Source of the DNA: Bordetella parapertussis
Lineage (GTDB): Bacteria; Pseudomonadota; Gammaproteobacteria; Burkholderiales; SG8-41
Assembly: GCA_945906935.1 (NCBI GenBank)
Contig: CAMDSO010000018.1
Span: 1-47,235, forward strand
Direction: 5' to 3'
Length of the DNA: 47,235 nucleotides
The position numbers and the translations under genes are program-made. This document shows, piece after piece, positions 24,967 to 34,099 of this stretch. Under the pieces are notes generated by a model, which was not told the DNA's origin, searched no databases, and saw only the letters and a program-made list of their open reading frames with translations. How positions within the stretch are numbered: the first letter of the stretch is position 1; every line of letters begins with the position of its first letter.

Positions 24967-25923
24967 ATGAAAAACTGTCTGTCACTGGTGATGCTGTCGA
25001 TGCTGTGCGCAGGCACTGTTTGCGCGCAGCCCTATCCGGCCAAGCCGATTCGCATCGTGGTGACCAGTTTTGGTTCGGGGCCGGATCTGATGGCGCGTTT
25101 GATCGGACGCCGTTTGACGGAGGCGTGGGGTCAGCAGGTGATCGTTGATGCAAGGGTTGGTGCCACCGGCCGCATTGCCGCCGAACATGTGGCGCGTGCG
25201 CCCGCCGATGGCTACACGCTGATGATGGTGACTTCGCAGTTTGCGATCGGCTCGGCGCTCTACGAAAAACTCACCTTTGATCCGATCAAGGATTTTTCGC
25301 CGGTGGCCTTGATGGCCTCGACACCGTTTGTGCTGGTGGTGCATCCGTCGGTGCCGGCGAAATCGGTGAAAGAACTGATCGCGCTGGCGAAGGCACGCCC
25401 CGGACAGTTGCAGGGCGGCACATCGGGCGCGGGTTCACCCGCTGGGCTGGCACTGCAGCGTTTGAAGTCGCTCGCCGGCCTCAACATCATAGACATTCCT
25501 TTCAAAACCATTGTGCAGGCGTATACCGATACGGCCGCCGGCCAGATTCATTTCACGTTCTCCGTCGTGCCTGCGGTACTGCCGGCGGTGCGTGCCGGGC
25601 GTTTGCGCGGTCTTGCGGTAACCAGCCTTAAGCGCACACCGCTCGCACCGGAACTGCCGACCATCGCCGAGACGATCCCGGGTTATGAGGTGATCGGCTG
25701 GTACGGGCTAGTGGCGCCGGCACGCACGCCAGCCGAGATCATCACCAAACTGAACACGGAGATCGGCGTTGCGATGCGTTCGGCCGAAGTGTTGGAACGC
25801 CTTGAAACGCTGGGTGCGGAATTGTCGCCGCCGGCGAATGCGCAGGCTTTCGGCGCTTACCTTGCCGCGCAGATTGAGCAGAGCCGGCAATTGATCAAGG
25901 AGTCGGGGGCGGTGCCGGATTAG
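24967..25923 (+). CDS. Bug/TctC-family TTT substrate-binding protein
   Basis: A 318-residue receptor with signal peptide KNCLSLVMLSMLCAGTVCAQ, loop SFGSGPDLMARLIG and second loop IPFKTIVQAYTDTAAGQ, where YKG has become FKT. It is closest to the receptor at 28524, sharing ALAKARPGQL and APELPTIAETIPGYE-x-x-GWYGL. A strong site GGAGGGG precedes the ATG. It is followed by the ModA-like gene at 25982 on the same strand (58 bp), a receptor-receptor pair. Confidence 0.93.
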   Translation: MKNCLSLVMLSMLCAGTVCAQPYPAKPIRIVVTSFGSGPDLMARLIGRRLTEAWGQQVIVDARVGATGRIAAEHVARAPADGYTLMMVTSQFAIGSALYEKLTFDPIKDFSPVALMASTPFVLVVHPSVPAKSVKELIALAKARPGQLQGGTSGAGSPAGLALQRLKSLAGLNIIDIPFKTIVQAYTDTAAGQIHFTFSVVPAVLPAVRAGRLRGLAVTSLKRTPLAPELPTIAETIPGYEVIGWYGLVAPARTPAEIITKLNTEIGVAMRSAEVLERLETLGAELSPPANAQAFGAYLAAQIEQSRQLIKESGAVPD

Positions 25924-25981
25924 ACCCAGTGTGGCAGTGATACACTCGCCGCACACTTACAACGCAACCCACGGAGTCCGT

Positions 25982-26656
25982 ATGAATCTCACCGTCATGC
26001 AATCAGCCGCCTTTAAAGAGGCTTATGAAGCGCTGTTGCCCGCATTCGAACAGGCCAGCGGTTACAAGGTCACCACGCTGTGGACGCCGAGTGTCGATAT
26101 GATGAGCCGCTTGAAGGGCGGTGAAGTGGTCGATCTCGTCATCATGTCGGCCGCGGCGATTGATGAATTGATTCAGCACGGCAAACTCGCCGCACGTATC
26201 GATCTGGCGAAATCCGGCGTGGCGGTGGCGGTGCGCGCCGGTGCGCCGCAACCCGACATTAGTTCCGGGGATGCCTTGAAGCGCGCATTAATAGCCGCCA
26301 AATCGGTGTGCTATTCGACTGGTCCGAGCGGGATTTATCTCGCCGGCCTCTTCGAAAAAATGGGTATCGCCGAACAAATCAAAGCCAAGCAGGTGGTGGT
26401 CAAGGGCGAACCGGCCGGCGCGGTGGTGGCGCGCGGTGAAGCCGAGATCGGCTTTCAGCAAATGAGCGAACTGTTGCCGGTGGCCGGTATCGATATCGTC
26501 GGCCCGTTGTCGGATGACGTTCAGCGCATCACCGTGTTCTCCGCTGGCGTGCACGCGCAGGCCCCGCAGGCCGCGGCGGCGCAGGCCTTGATCCGTCATC
26601 TGACGGCTGCGGCGGCGGCACCGGTGATTACGCAATCGGGGATGCAGCCGGTCTAG
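25982..26656 (+). CDS. ModA-like substrate-binding protein without signal peptide
   Basis: A 224-residue binding-protein fold related to the gene at 13029: MNLTVMQSAAFKEAYEALLP, GGEVVDLVIMSAAAIDELI, the GPSGIYLAGLFEKMGIAEQI segment and IGFQQMSELLPVAGIDIVGP. The start ATG has GGAGTCC upstream and leads straight into the first strand, so there is no export signal. The upstream open frame (17 codons) contains no signal either. It may be a cytoplasmic sensor or enzyme rather than a transporter subunit. It follows a Bug gene and converges with a GMC oxidoreductase gene. Confidence 0.82.
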   Translation: MNLTVMQSAAFKEAYEALLPAFEQASGYKVTTLWTPSVDMMSRLKGGEVVDLVIMSAAAIDELIQHGKLAARIDLAKSGVAVAVRAGAPQPDISSGDALKRALIAAKSVCYSTGPSGIYLAGLFEKMGIAEQIKAKQVVVKGEPAGAVVARGEAEIGFQQMSELLPVAGIDIVGPLSDDVQRITVFSAGVHAQAPQAAAAQALIRHLTAAAAAPVITQSGMQPV

Positions 26657-26705
26657 TGTTGGGTCATTATCAGCAGAGTTAAGGCCGCCGCCCGCCGCCC
26701 GCCGC

Positions 26706-28391
26706 TCATCCGCCGGCGTTGATGGTGGCAGCGATTTTTTCCGCCAGCATGAGGGTCGGGATGTTGGTGTTGCCGCGCATCAGCGTCGGCATGATCGACG
26801 CGTCGCAGACGCGCAGGCCGCTCACACCATAGACCCGCCCTGACGGATCCACCACCGCGCCGCGATCATCAGCCGCCCCCATGCGGCAGGTGCCGGCGGT
26901 GTGAAATTTACCGGCGATGTTGTGGCGCACGAGATCCGCCAGTGCATCGTGGTCTGCCGCCAGTGTTTGTAAATTGACCCGATCGCCGGTGAGTGTGGCG
27001 AGGACGACGTCGCTGAGGACGGGCGCCACATCAAGCAGGCGTGCGATCCAGCGGCTGTAACGCTCGTTGGCGGCATTGGCCTCGTTGAGTTTGCGCAGAC
27101 GGTCGGAGAAGCGGATCGGAAACGGCGTGCCGCACAGTTGTTTGATGCCGTCCCACGCAAACAGATCAGCGACCCGGCGAAAGCCGTCCATGAAACGCAG
27201 CAGGTCGCGTTCGTCATCAAGAAAGTTGAATTCGATCAGCGGCGCGGCGGCCGGATGCGCTGCGCTGAGTGTGACGCGTCCACGCGAGGCCGGTTTGAGC
27301 AGCGTCGGGGCGAGATTGGCGATTTGCTGGCCCAGGTCATTCCATGACGTCTTGCTTTGAATGTTGATGTAGGCGTCACCCCCGGGACAACCTTCGATGC
27401 CCGATGAATAGCGGAAGCAGGTGGTGAGGTGGGTGCGCAGCGTGTCGGCTTGTCGTGCCGGCTTGCGCAGATGGGCGCCGATGAAGAGGATGGGATGGTT
27501 CTGCAGGTTGGCACCGACGCCAGGGCGATCAGCTACGACCTCAATACCAAGTGTTTGCAGATCGGCCGCCGCACCGATGCCGGCGCGCATCAGCAGCAGC
27601 GGTGAAAAGATCGCGCCGGCGCTGAGGATGACCTCGCTGGCGTGGAAGGTTTGCGTCGTCCCTTGCACGACCGCACTCACCCCGGTGACGCGGTGGCCGT
27701 CGAACAGTGGTCCGTTGACCGTGGCGTCACAGATGATGTGCAGGTTGGGCCGCCGGCGTACCTCGGCGGTCAGATAATCGAGACCGCTGGAGCCGCGCCG
27801 TTGCGGCGTATTGGACAGCGGCACTGAACAATAGCCGTCACGAAAATCGCTGTTCATGTCGGCTATGAATGGAATCTGCTGCGCCTCGGCATAGGCTTCG
27901 ATGGCGCGTGACAGCGGCGGCCATTGTTGGCGTGGAATCCGGCGGATCGGAATCGGCCCCGTGTCGCCGTGTGCGTCGGTGTTGAAATCGAGATCGTGTT
28001 CGAGCGCGCGGAAGTGGGGCAGCACGTCCTCCCATCCCCAGCCGTGTGCGCCCAATCGTACCCACTCGGCGTAGTCATCGGGCGCGCCGCGCAGGGCCGC
28101 CATCGCCATCACCGAGCCGCCGCCGCCCATGATGCGGCCCTGCGACAAACCGGTCGCCGGTGAATTGGCACGGGTGCGCCAGTGTGCGCGCAAGCCCGGC
28201 CACATATAAGACTTGTTGTAGTAGGAGGCCGGATAGATGTCGAGGATGTCGGCCGGTTCGCGCCCGGGCGGTGTGTCGGCACCAGCTTCGAGCAAGAGCA
28301 CGCTCTGGTTTGCACGCTCGGACAGACGCGCGGCGAGCACGCAACCAGCGGCGCCGGCGCCGCAGATGATGAAATCGAAATGGGCGGACAT
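26706..28391 (-). CDS. GMC-family flavin oxidoreductase (choline-dehydrogenase-like)
   Basis: A 561-residue FAD enzyme. The nucleotide-binding start is FDFIICGAGAAGCVLAARL...LLLEAG. The first GMC signature reads GRIMGGGGSVMAMAALRG, where the usual SS-x-x-NG is altered, and the active-site His is in KFHTAGTCRMGAADD with the partner Asn in MRGNTNIPTLMLAEK near the end. Length is normal. No signal peptide, so probably cytoplasmic. Family members oxidise primary or secondary alcohols. The substrate is unknown; the neighbourhood of carboxylate receptors suggests an alcohol on the way to a carboxylic acid. Confidence 0.9.
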   Translation of the reverse strand: MSAHFDFIICGAGAAGCVLAARLSERANQSVLLLEAGADTPPGREPADILDIYPASYYNKSYMWPGLRAHWRTRANSPATGLSQGRIMGGGGSVMAMAALRGAPDDYAEWVRLGAHGWGWEDVLPHFRALEHDLDFNTDAHGDTGPIPIRRIPRQQWPPLSRAIEAYAEAQQIPFIADMNSDFRDGYCSVPLSNTPQRRGSSGLDYLTAEVRRRPNLHIICDATVNGPLFDGHRVTGVSAVVQGTTQTFHASEVILSAGAIFSPLLLMRAGIGAAADLQTLGIEVVADRPGVGANLQNHPILFIGAHLRKPARQADTLRTHLTTCFRYSSGIEGCPGGDAYINIQSKTSWNDLGQQIANLAPTLLKPASRGRVTLSAAHPAAAPLIEFNFLDDERDLLRFMDGFRRVADLFAWDGIKQLCGTPFPIRFSDRLRKLNEANAANERYSRWIARLLDVAPVLSDVVLATLTGDRVNLQTLAADHDALADLVRHNIAGKFHTAGTCRMGAADDRGAVVDPSGRVYGVSGLRVCDASIMPTLMRGNTNIPTLMLAEKIAATINAGG

Positions 28392-28523
28392 GCGACTGTC
28401 TCCTGCCTGCTGTGGGTGAACCCGGCTGATGCTACCGCAGGCCTACAGTGGGCTCAAGGCGGCAATAAACCTCGGCACCGGTATGACGAAGATATAATGA
28501 TTCAAATAGCGGAGGAGAACGCG

Positions 28524-29483
28524 ATGATCAGGAGGCAGTTCTTGTGGACGGCGGCCGCATGCGTGTTGGCGCAGGTTGCTTGGTGCGCTGATTACCCGTC
28601 GCGTCCGGTGCGCATCGTCGTGCCGAATACCGCGGGCTCGGGTGCTGATGTGGTGGCGCGTCTGGTGGCCAACCAGTTGACCCAGACTTTGGGGCAGCAG
28701 ATGGTGATCGACAACCGCGCAGGTGCGAGCGGTGGTATCGGCACCGAGATTGTTGCGCGCGCAGTGCCCGATGGACACACCCTGCTCATGATCACCTCTC
28801 AGCAGGCCAACAACGCCGCACTCAGCAGCAGACTGCCCTACGATCTGGTGAAGGATTTTTCGCACGTCAGTCTGCTCGCCTCAACACCGCTGATCCTGGT
28901 GGTTAATCCGTCACTGCCAGCGAACAACATGCGTGAACTGGTGGCGCTGGCGAAGGCGCGTCCCGGTCAGTTGAATTACGGCACTCCGGGTGCCGGCACT
29001 GCCGGGCATCTGGCCACCGAGCTGCTGCGCAGCATGGCCGGCATCGAGATCGTGCACGTGCCCTACAAGGGCACGACACCGGCGCTCACCGACACCATGG
29101 CAGGGCAGTTGCAGCTGACCGTGCTGGTGGCCTCCGCGGTGATGCCTTCATTGAAGGGCGGCAAGATCCGCGCGCTGGGCGTGACCAGTGCGAAACGCTC
29201 GCAACTGGCACCCGAATTACCGGCGATCGCCGAGACCATTCCGGGTTACGAGTGGAGCGGCTGGTACGGCTTGGCGGCACCCGCCGCTACGCCACGCGAA
29301 ATTATCGCCAGACTCAACGCCGAACAGTTGCAGATGTTAAAGAGCGCCGAGTTTCGCGAGCGGCTCGCCGAACTCGGCGCCGACACGCTGGGCAGCACGC
29401 CGCAGGAATACACCGACCATATCCGCCGCCAGATTGAAAAAATGCGCCTGGCGGTGAAGGTCTCCGGATTGCGCGTCGAGTGA
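28524..29483 (+). CDS. Bug/TctC-family TTT substrate-binding protein
   Basis: A 319-residue receptor starting at an ATG after GGAGGAG; signal MIRRQFLWTAAACVLAQVAW, with an RRQFL stretch. Loop NTAGSGADVVARLVA, VPYKGTTPALTDTMAGQ. The frame is open far upstream into the divergent GMC gene region, but that part has no export signal. Its stop overlaps the GTG start of the next Bug gene by four bases (GTGA), so the two receptors are translationally coupled. Confidence 0.93.
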   Translation: MIRRQFLWTAAACVLAQVAWCADYPSRPVRIVVPNTAGSGADVVARLVANQLTQTLGQQMVIDNRAGASGGIGTEIVARAVPDGHTLLMITSQQANNAALSSRLPYDLVKDFSHVSLLASTPLILVVNPSLPANNMRELVALAKARPGQLNYGTPGAGTAGHLATELLRSMAGIEIVHVPYKGTTPALTDTMAGQLQLTVLVASAVMPSLKGGKIRALGVTSAKRSQLAPELPAIAETIPGYEWSGWYGLAAPAATPREIIARLNAEQLQMLKSAEFRERLAELGADTLGSTPQEYTDHIRRQIEKMRLAVKVSGLRVE

Positions 29484-30415
29484 AGCGCGCCCTCGGTTTG
29501 ATCATGATGGTCGCGGCCGGCGCGCTGCATGCGCAGAATTTTCCCAATCGTTTAATCCGTGTTGTGACCACCGAAGTCGGCGGCGCCTCGGATCTCGCTA
29601 CGCGTATCCTGGCGCAGGCGTTGTCGGTGAATCTGGGGCAGTCGGCGATCGTTGAGAATCGCGGCATCATCGGTGTAGAAATTGTCTCGCAGGCAACAGC
29701 TGACGGCCACGTGCTGCTGCATTACACCAGCCCGCTATGGGTCATTCCTTTGTTCCGCGCCAACACGCCATGGGACCCGTTGCGCGATTTCGTGCCGATT
29801 GCGTTGACGGTCAACTCCCCTAATCTGCTTGCCGTGCATCCCTCTTTACCGGTGAAAACGGTGCCACAACTCGTCGCGCTGGCAAAGGCCCGCCCGAGCG
29901 CGCTCAATTACGCGACAAGCTCAAGCGGTTCGGGCAATCATCTCGCCGCCGAACTGTTCAAATCGATGACAGGCACGAAGATTGAACGCATTGCCTTTAA
30001 AGGCGCTGGTGCGGCGGTCAATGCGGTGATGGGTGGACAGATCGACCTTATGTTTCCAACGGCGGGTTCGGTTACGCAGATCATCAAGCAGGGGCGGCTG
30101 CGTGCATTGGCGGTGACCAGTCTTGAACCGTCGGCGATCGTACCGGGGCTGCCGACGATGGCGCAGGCGGGGGTGCCCGGATATGAGTCCCAATCGCGCA
30201 CCGCGCTGTTCGCGCCGGCAAAGACCCCGCCGGCAGTGATTGCACGCATACACGCTGAAGTCACGCGCGCTCTTAATCAGGCGGAAGTCAGGGAACGTTT
30301 GTTTGCCGCCGGGCTTGAAGTGATCGCCAGCACGCCGCAGGAAGCGGTCGCCGTCATCAAGAGTGAAATGGCCCGCATGGGCAAACTAATCGATGACGCT
30401 GGCTTGCGCGAATAG
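29480..30415 (+). CDS. Bug/TctC-family TTT substrate-binding protein, shortened loop
   Basis: A 311-residue receptor beginning with GTG inside the preceding stop. Signal MKRALGLIMMVAAGALHAQ is short but complete. First loop TEVGGASDLATRILA; the second conserved loop is shortened: VENRGIIGVEIV where relatives have VDNRPGAGGVIGTEIV, so four or five residues of the glycine-rich turn are missing. IAFKGAGAAVNAVMGGQ replaces VPYKG. It is a distinct subtype made together with its neighbour. Confidence 0.9.
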   Translation: MKRALGLIMMVAAGALHAQNFPNRLIRVVTTEVGGASDLATRILAQALSVNLGQSAIVENRGIIGVEIVSQATADGHVLLHYTSPLWVIPLFRANTPWDPLRDFVPIALTVNSPNLLAVHPSLPVKTVPQLVALAKARPSALNYATSSSGSGNHLAAELFKSMTGTKIERIAFKGAGAAVNAVMGGQIDLMFPTAGSVTQIIKQGRLRALAVTSLEPSAIVPGLPTMAQAGVPGYESQSRTALFAPAKTPPAVIARIHAEVTRALNQAEVRERLFAAGLEVIASTPQEAVAVIKSEMARMGKLIDDAGLRE

Positions 30416-30424
30416 CACTGTCGC

Positions 30425-31387
30425 TTACTGAATAGTGATGCTGGCGTCCTTGATCGCTTTCACCCATTTCGCGCGTTCGGTTTTCATATGAGCGGTGAAT
30501 TGCGTCGGTGTACTGCCGACCGCATCGGTACCGTCGGCCGCTAGCCGTGCCAGTACATCCGGCGCTTTCAACACTGTGGCGATACCCTGTTGCACGCGTT
30601 CAACCACCGCTTTGGGCGTGCCGGCCGGGGCCAGCACGCCGTGCCATTGCGTCACCACAAAGCCGGGTAAGCCGGATTCAGCCATCGTTGGCACCTCGGG
30701 CAGCATCGGGGTACGCTGCGTCGTAGTCACCGCCAGCGGACGCAGATACTTTGAACGAAACAGACCGGCCATCGAGGCTGTGCTTGAGATCGTCAATTGG
30801 GTACGGCCGGAGATCAAGTCTGGAAAGCCTGCGCCGATCCCCTTGTAGGGTATATGCACCAGCTTGATGCCCGTCATCGAGGACATCAGTTCCGTCGAGA
30901 GTTGCTGTAGTGATGCAACGCCCGATGAGCCGTACGTCAGTTTCCCCGGGCTGGCCCTGGCATAGGCGAGAAAATCCGCGAGCGTGCCTGGTAGCGACGG
31001 ATGTACGGCCAGCACATAAGGCGAAGCGGACACTTGCGTCACCGCTGCAAAATCGCGCACCACATCGTAAGGCGCCTTGTTGAGTTCCGGATAAATCAGC
31101 GCCGTCACGCTCATGATGACGAAGGTATAGCCGTCGGGCGCGGCGCGCGCGGTGACTTCCATGGCAATGGCGCCGCTCGCGCCGGGGCGGTTATCGACCA
31201 CCACCGAGGTCTTGAGGTTTTCCGACAGAGCCGGTGTGATGGAGCGGGCGATGACATCGAGTCCGCCACCCGGCGCGATCGGGCACAGCATGCGGATTGG
31301 CCGCGTCGGATAGGTTTGCGCACTTGCGGCGCTGGCAAGTGTGGCGAATATCAGTGCTGCGGCTAAAAAAATTCTCATCTGCTGCAT
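30425..31387 (-). CDS. Bug/TctC-family TTT substrate-binding protein
   Basis: A 320-residue receptor. The ATG at 31387 is preferred over those at 31402 and 31378 because GGAGG lies 8 bases upstream. Signal QQMRIFLAAALIFATLASAA; loop IAPGGGLDVIARSIT; IPYKGIGAGFPDLISGR. It converges with the coupled pair, 9 bp from their end, and lies downstream of the Bug gene at 31508 (120 bp, same strand). Confidence 0.93.
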   Translation of the reverse strand: MQQMRIFLAAALIFATLASAASAQTYPTRPIRMLCPIAPGGGLDVIARSITPALSENLKTSVVVDNRPGASGAIAMEVTARAAPDGYTFVIMSVTALIYPELNKAPYDVVRDFAAVTQVSASPYVLAVHPSLPGTLADFLAYARASPGKLTYGSSGVASLQQLSTELMSSMTGIKLVHIPYKGIGAGFPDLISGRTQLTISSTASMAGLFRSKYLRPLAVTTTQRTPMLPEVPTMAESGLPGFVVTQWHGVLAPAGTPKAVVERVQQGIATVLKAPDVLARLAADGTDAVGSTPTQFTAHMKTERAKWVKAIKDASITIQ

Positions 31388-31507
31388 GGGTGTAGCCTCC
31401 ATCGGTTGCCGGTGATCTGGTTATGCACCCGAGTATAAGCGCTGATGTCAACGCGGTGAATATCGTGTTGCGCCTCGCACCTGCTGGCGATGTTGCAAGG
31501 CGCGTCT

Positions 31508-32494
31508 TTATTCCGGTTTGATGCCGGCCTGTCGCGCCAGCTTGATGGTTAACGCTACTTGTTCTGCGATCAGCTTGTCGAAGGCCGCCGGTGTATTTGG
31601 CGCCGCCTCAGCGCCCATCGACAGCAGCCGTTGCTGGATCTCAGGCTGATTTAGTACGCGGGTAATTTCATGGTTCAGGCGCTCGATGATGGGGCGCGGT
31701 GTTTTTGCCGGTGCCAGCAGACCCGACCACGAATCCCATTGATAACCGGGTAAACCGGATTCGGCAAGGGTCGGCACCTCTGCGTAGACGGCGACGCGTT
31801 TTTTTGCCGTTACCGCAATCGCGCGGATTTTACCGTCGCGTACCAATGAAACTGCACTCGCCAGCGGTGACATGAAGAAGTGCAAACGTCCGCTGATGAG
31901 ATCGGTCAGCGCTTCGGGAATGCCGCGATAAGGCACGTGCACGGTATCGATCGCGGTGGTGTGTTTGAACATCTCGGCGGCGAAATGTGCGCCGCTACCG
32001 GTGCCGCCGGAACCATAGTTGAGCTGCCCCGGTTTGGCTTTAGCCAGGGTGATCAAATCCTGAGCGGTTTTCACGCTGAGTGTGGCCGGCACCACCAGTA
32101 CATAACAGGCGGTCGAGGTCAGCGTAACGCCGGCGAAATCGCGCACCGTGTCGTATGGGAGGTTCGCCCGCACCGCGGGAATTGCCACGTGTGATGACGA
32201 AACAAACAGCAGCGTGTGTCCATCCGCATTGGCATCGGCGACGATTTTTGCAGCGACCACGCCGCCCGCTCCCGGCCGGTTATCGACGATGATCTGTTGT
32301 CCGAGTGCTTCATAAAGGCGCGGCTGGAGCAGTCGCGCGGTGATGTCCGGCTGACCACCGGGGGTGAAGCCGACCACCATGCGCACCGGCCGTGAGGGGA
32401 AGGTTGCGCCGACTGCTTCAGCCGGCAGTGTGATTGTGGCGAGCAGCAGGCCCAGGTTTGCAGTCTGAAGAAAAGGCAATAAAAGACGGTTCAT
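31508..32494 (-). CDS. Bug/TctC-family TTT substrate-binding protein
   Basis: A 328-residue receptor with signal NRLLLPFLQTANLGLLLATI, loop FTPGGQPDITARLLQ and VPYRGIPEALTDLISGR (Arg for Lys in the YKG motif). It is the last of four receptor genes in a row between the GMC gene and the pilin gene, with no enzyme among them. Confidence 0.92.
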   Translation of the reverse strand: MNRLLLPFLQTANLGLLLATITLPAEAVGATFPSRPVRMVVGFTPGGQPDITARLLQPRLYEALGQQIIVDNRPGAGGVVAAKIVADANADGHTLLFVSSSHVAIPAVRANLPYDTVRDFAGVTLTSTACYVLVVPATLSVKTAQDLITLAKAKPGQLNYGSGGTGSGAHFAAEMFKHTTAIDTVHVPYRGIPEALTDLISGRLHFFMSPLASAVSLVRDGKIRAIAVTAKKRVAVYAEVPTLAESGLPGYQWDSWSGLLAPAKTPRPIIERLNHEITRVLNQPEIQQRLLSMGAEAAPNTPAAFDKLIAEQVALTIKLARQAGIKPE

Positions 32495-32616
32495 GGCGAG
32501 GGATGGCGGCTGACCGACAAATGATTTGAAGCCGTGATTGTGCCTGAATTCGCGGTCTACGCAGGCGGAAGGCTTCGGCTATCATGCGCGCTAACAACAG
32601 TGCGGGGCAGGGCGCG

Positions 32617-33129
32617 ATGGCGCGGGCAACAAAAAACACGAATTGCAGCGGCTTTACGCTGGTCGAGATGATGGTGGTGATCGTCGTCATCGGCGTGCTT
32701 GCGTTGATGGCGGTGCCGAATTTTCAGGACACCATCGTGCGCAATGAAATCAAGGAGGCGCTGCCGCTGGCCGATATCGCCAAACAACCCGTGGCGCTGG
32801 CATGGGCGGTGGCGCAGGCCCTGCCGCGTGACAACGCCGAGGCGTTGCTGCCGGTGGCCGAGAAAATCGTCAGCAATCAGATCAGCTCGGTCGCGATCAA
32901 GGACGGTGCCGTCAACATCACTTTTGGTAACCGCTGCAACGGTATTATTAAAGGCAAGGTGCTGACACTGCGTCCGGCAGTGGTGGAAGACGCGCCCGTG
33001 GTGCCGGTGGCATGGGTGTGCGGTAGCGCCGAGGCGCCGGACAAGATGGTCGTCAAGGGTGTCAACGCAACCAATATTCCCGACACGTTTTTACCGTTTA
33101 ACTGCCGCGCGAGGCTGCAGAAAAAATAG
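32617..33129 (+). CDS. Type IV pilin-like protein
   Basis: A 170-residue protein with a type IV prepilin leader: MARATKNTNCSG followed by FTLVEMMVVIVVIGVLALMA, giving cleavage between G and F with Glu at mature position 5 and one hydrophobic helix. The rest is a globular C-terminal domain with two cysteines (CNGIIKG and WVCGSAEAP) plus one near the end (FNCRARLQKK). A start at 32584 is also possible; 32617 gives a shorter leader and has GGGGCAGGG upstream. It stands alone without other pilus genes, so it could be a minor or accessory pilin. Confidence 0.85.
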   Translation: MARATKNTNCSGFTLVEMMVVIVVIGVLALMAVPNFQDTIVRNEIKEALPLADIAKQPVALAWAVAQALPRDNAEALLPVAEKIVSNQISSVAIKDGAVNITFGNRCNGIIKGKVLTLRPAVVEDAPVVPVAWVCGSAEAPDKMVVKGVNATNIPDTFLPFNCRARLQKK

Positions 33130-33140
33130 TGTGAAAGTAA

Positions 33141-33169
33141 CGGGGCGTCCGATGCTTTGTGACGCCCCG
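33141..33169. terminator. Hairpin between convergent genes
   Basis: CGGGGCGTC and GACGCCCCG form a perfect 9-bp stem around an 11-base loop, between the ends of the pilin and lectin-like genes. No T-run follows, so termination is likely but not certain. Confidence 0.6.
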
Positions 33170-33195
33170 CCAGGCGTGCTGCTATTGCGTAATTG

Positions 33196-33867
33196 TTATT
33201 TCGCCGCGAAGCAGTAAAAGAGTCCCGCACCGCCGGAGCTTTTCAAAGCATCCTGACTGCAACCGCCACGCGAGGCGTGCGATGAATTCCATGAGCGTGC
33301 GATCGGGTCATCGGTGAGGCCGACGCGGTCGGTATGGCCCAGTTGTATCGAGCCCTCGCTGCCGCTCTTGGTGTAATTGCCGCAGGTCATGTCACTACCC
33401 GCCGGATAGGCGCGACCGTGCCAGTCGGAGCCGGTGAGTGCATCGTGGGCATTGGGTGTGTCGCCGCGGCCGTTGACCATGGCGGCTTTTTCAGTCAGCA
33501 AGGTTTGCTTGGTCAGATTGGCGATCGGGCCGTGCAGTTCCTCGACGTTGTAGGCGATGATCGCGCCTTTTGCATTGGTCCACGGGCCGCTGCCGATACG
33601 GTCGCGTGCGTTGATCGCTGTCACGCCATTGGCCGGTTGCTGGCTTAGATAAGCGCGCCAGCTGCGATTGCCGGCGCCGACGGCCGCGGCGAGTTTCTGA
33701 CAATGTGCGTCGGCACCCGCGAGACCGCCCAGATCGGCGCCCTTGCCGCTACCGCTGCTGGTGACGAAGAAGGTCATGTTGTTCTCAGTGCTGGTGGCAC
33801 AGCCGCCGATCGCCGCAAGTGCGAGTACGGCGACTCCTGTCCAGGTTTTGTAATGATCGCTTTTCAT
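33196..33867 (-). CDS. Lectin/endostatin-like lipoprotein (DUF1554-type)
   Basis: A 223-residue exported protein. The N-terminus ends in a lipobox (LAAIGGC), so it is probably anchored to a membrane. The mature part starts MTFFVTSSGSGKGADLGGL, followed by GADAHCQKLAAAVGAGN and RSWRAYLSQQPANGVTAI. Six cysteines, including the final FYCFAAK, suggest disulfides. This pattern matches proteins annotated as lectins or collagen-endostatin-like domains in Burkholderiales. The ligand is unknown. The start has GAGGAATC upstream. It converges with the pilin gene across a strong hairpin. Confidence 0.72.
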   Translation of the reverse strand: MKSDHYKTWTGVAVLALAAIGGCATSTENNMTFFVTSSGSGKGADLGGLAGADAHCQKLAAAVGAGNRSWRAYLSQQPANGVTAINARDRIGSGPWTNAKGAIIAYNVEELHGPIANLTKQTLLTEKAAMVNGRGDTPNAHDALTGSDWHGRAYPAGSDMTCGNYTKSGSEGSIQLGHTDRVGLTDDPIARSWNSSHASRGGCSQDALKSSGGAGLFYCFAAK

Positions 33868-34099
33868 TGATGATTCCTCATTGGTTGAACTGCATCATGG
33901 CAACGCTAACACGGGTCCCACTGCGGGACAAATGAAACGATCGTTGTAATCTGCGGATGATTACTTGATGCGGTGGTTCAAGCCGACAAGCGGGCTATTG
34001 TGCATCACGCCGGCTAGCCATTTGTGGCGCAGATTCTTGGGTGATGCTTTTGCACTGCAAATAATATCGAGGGCCCGTTTATTGCACGGCCCCTTGCCT

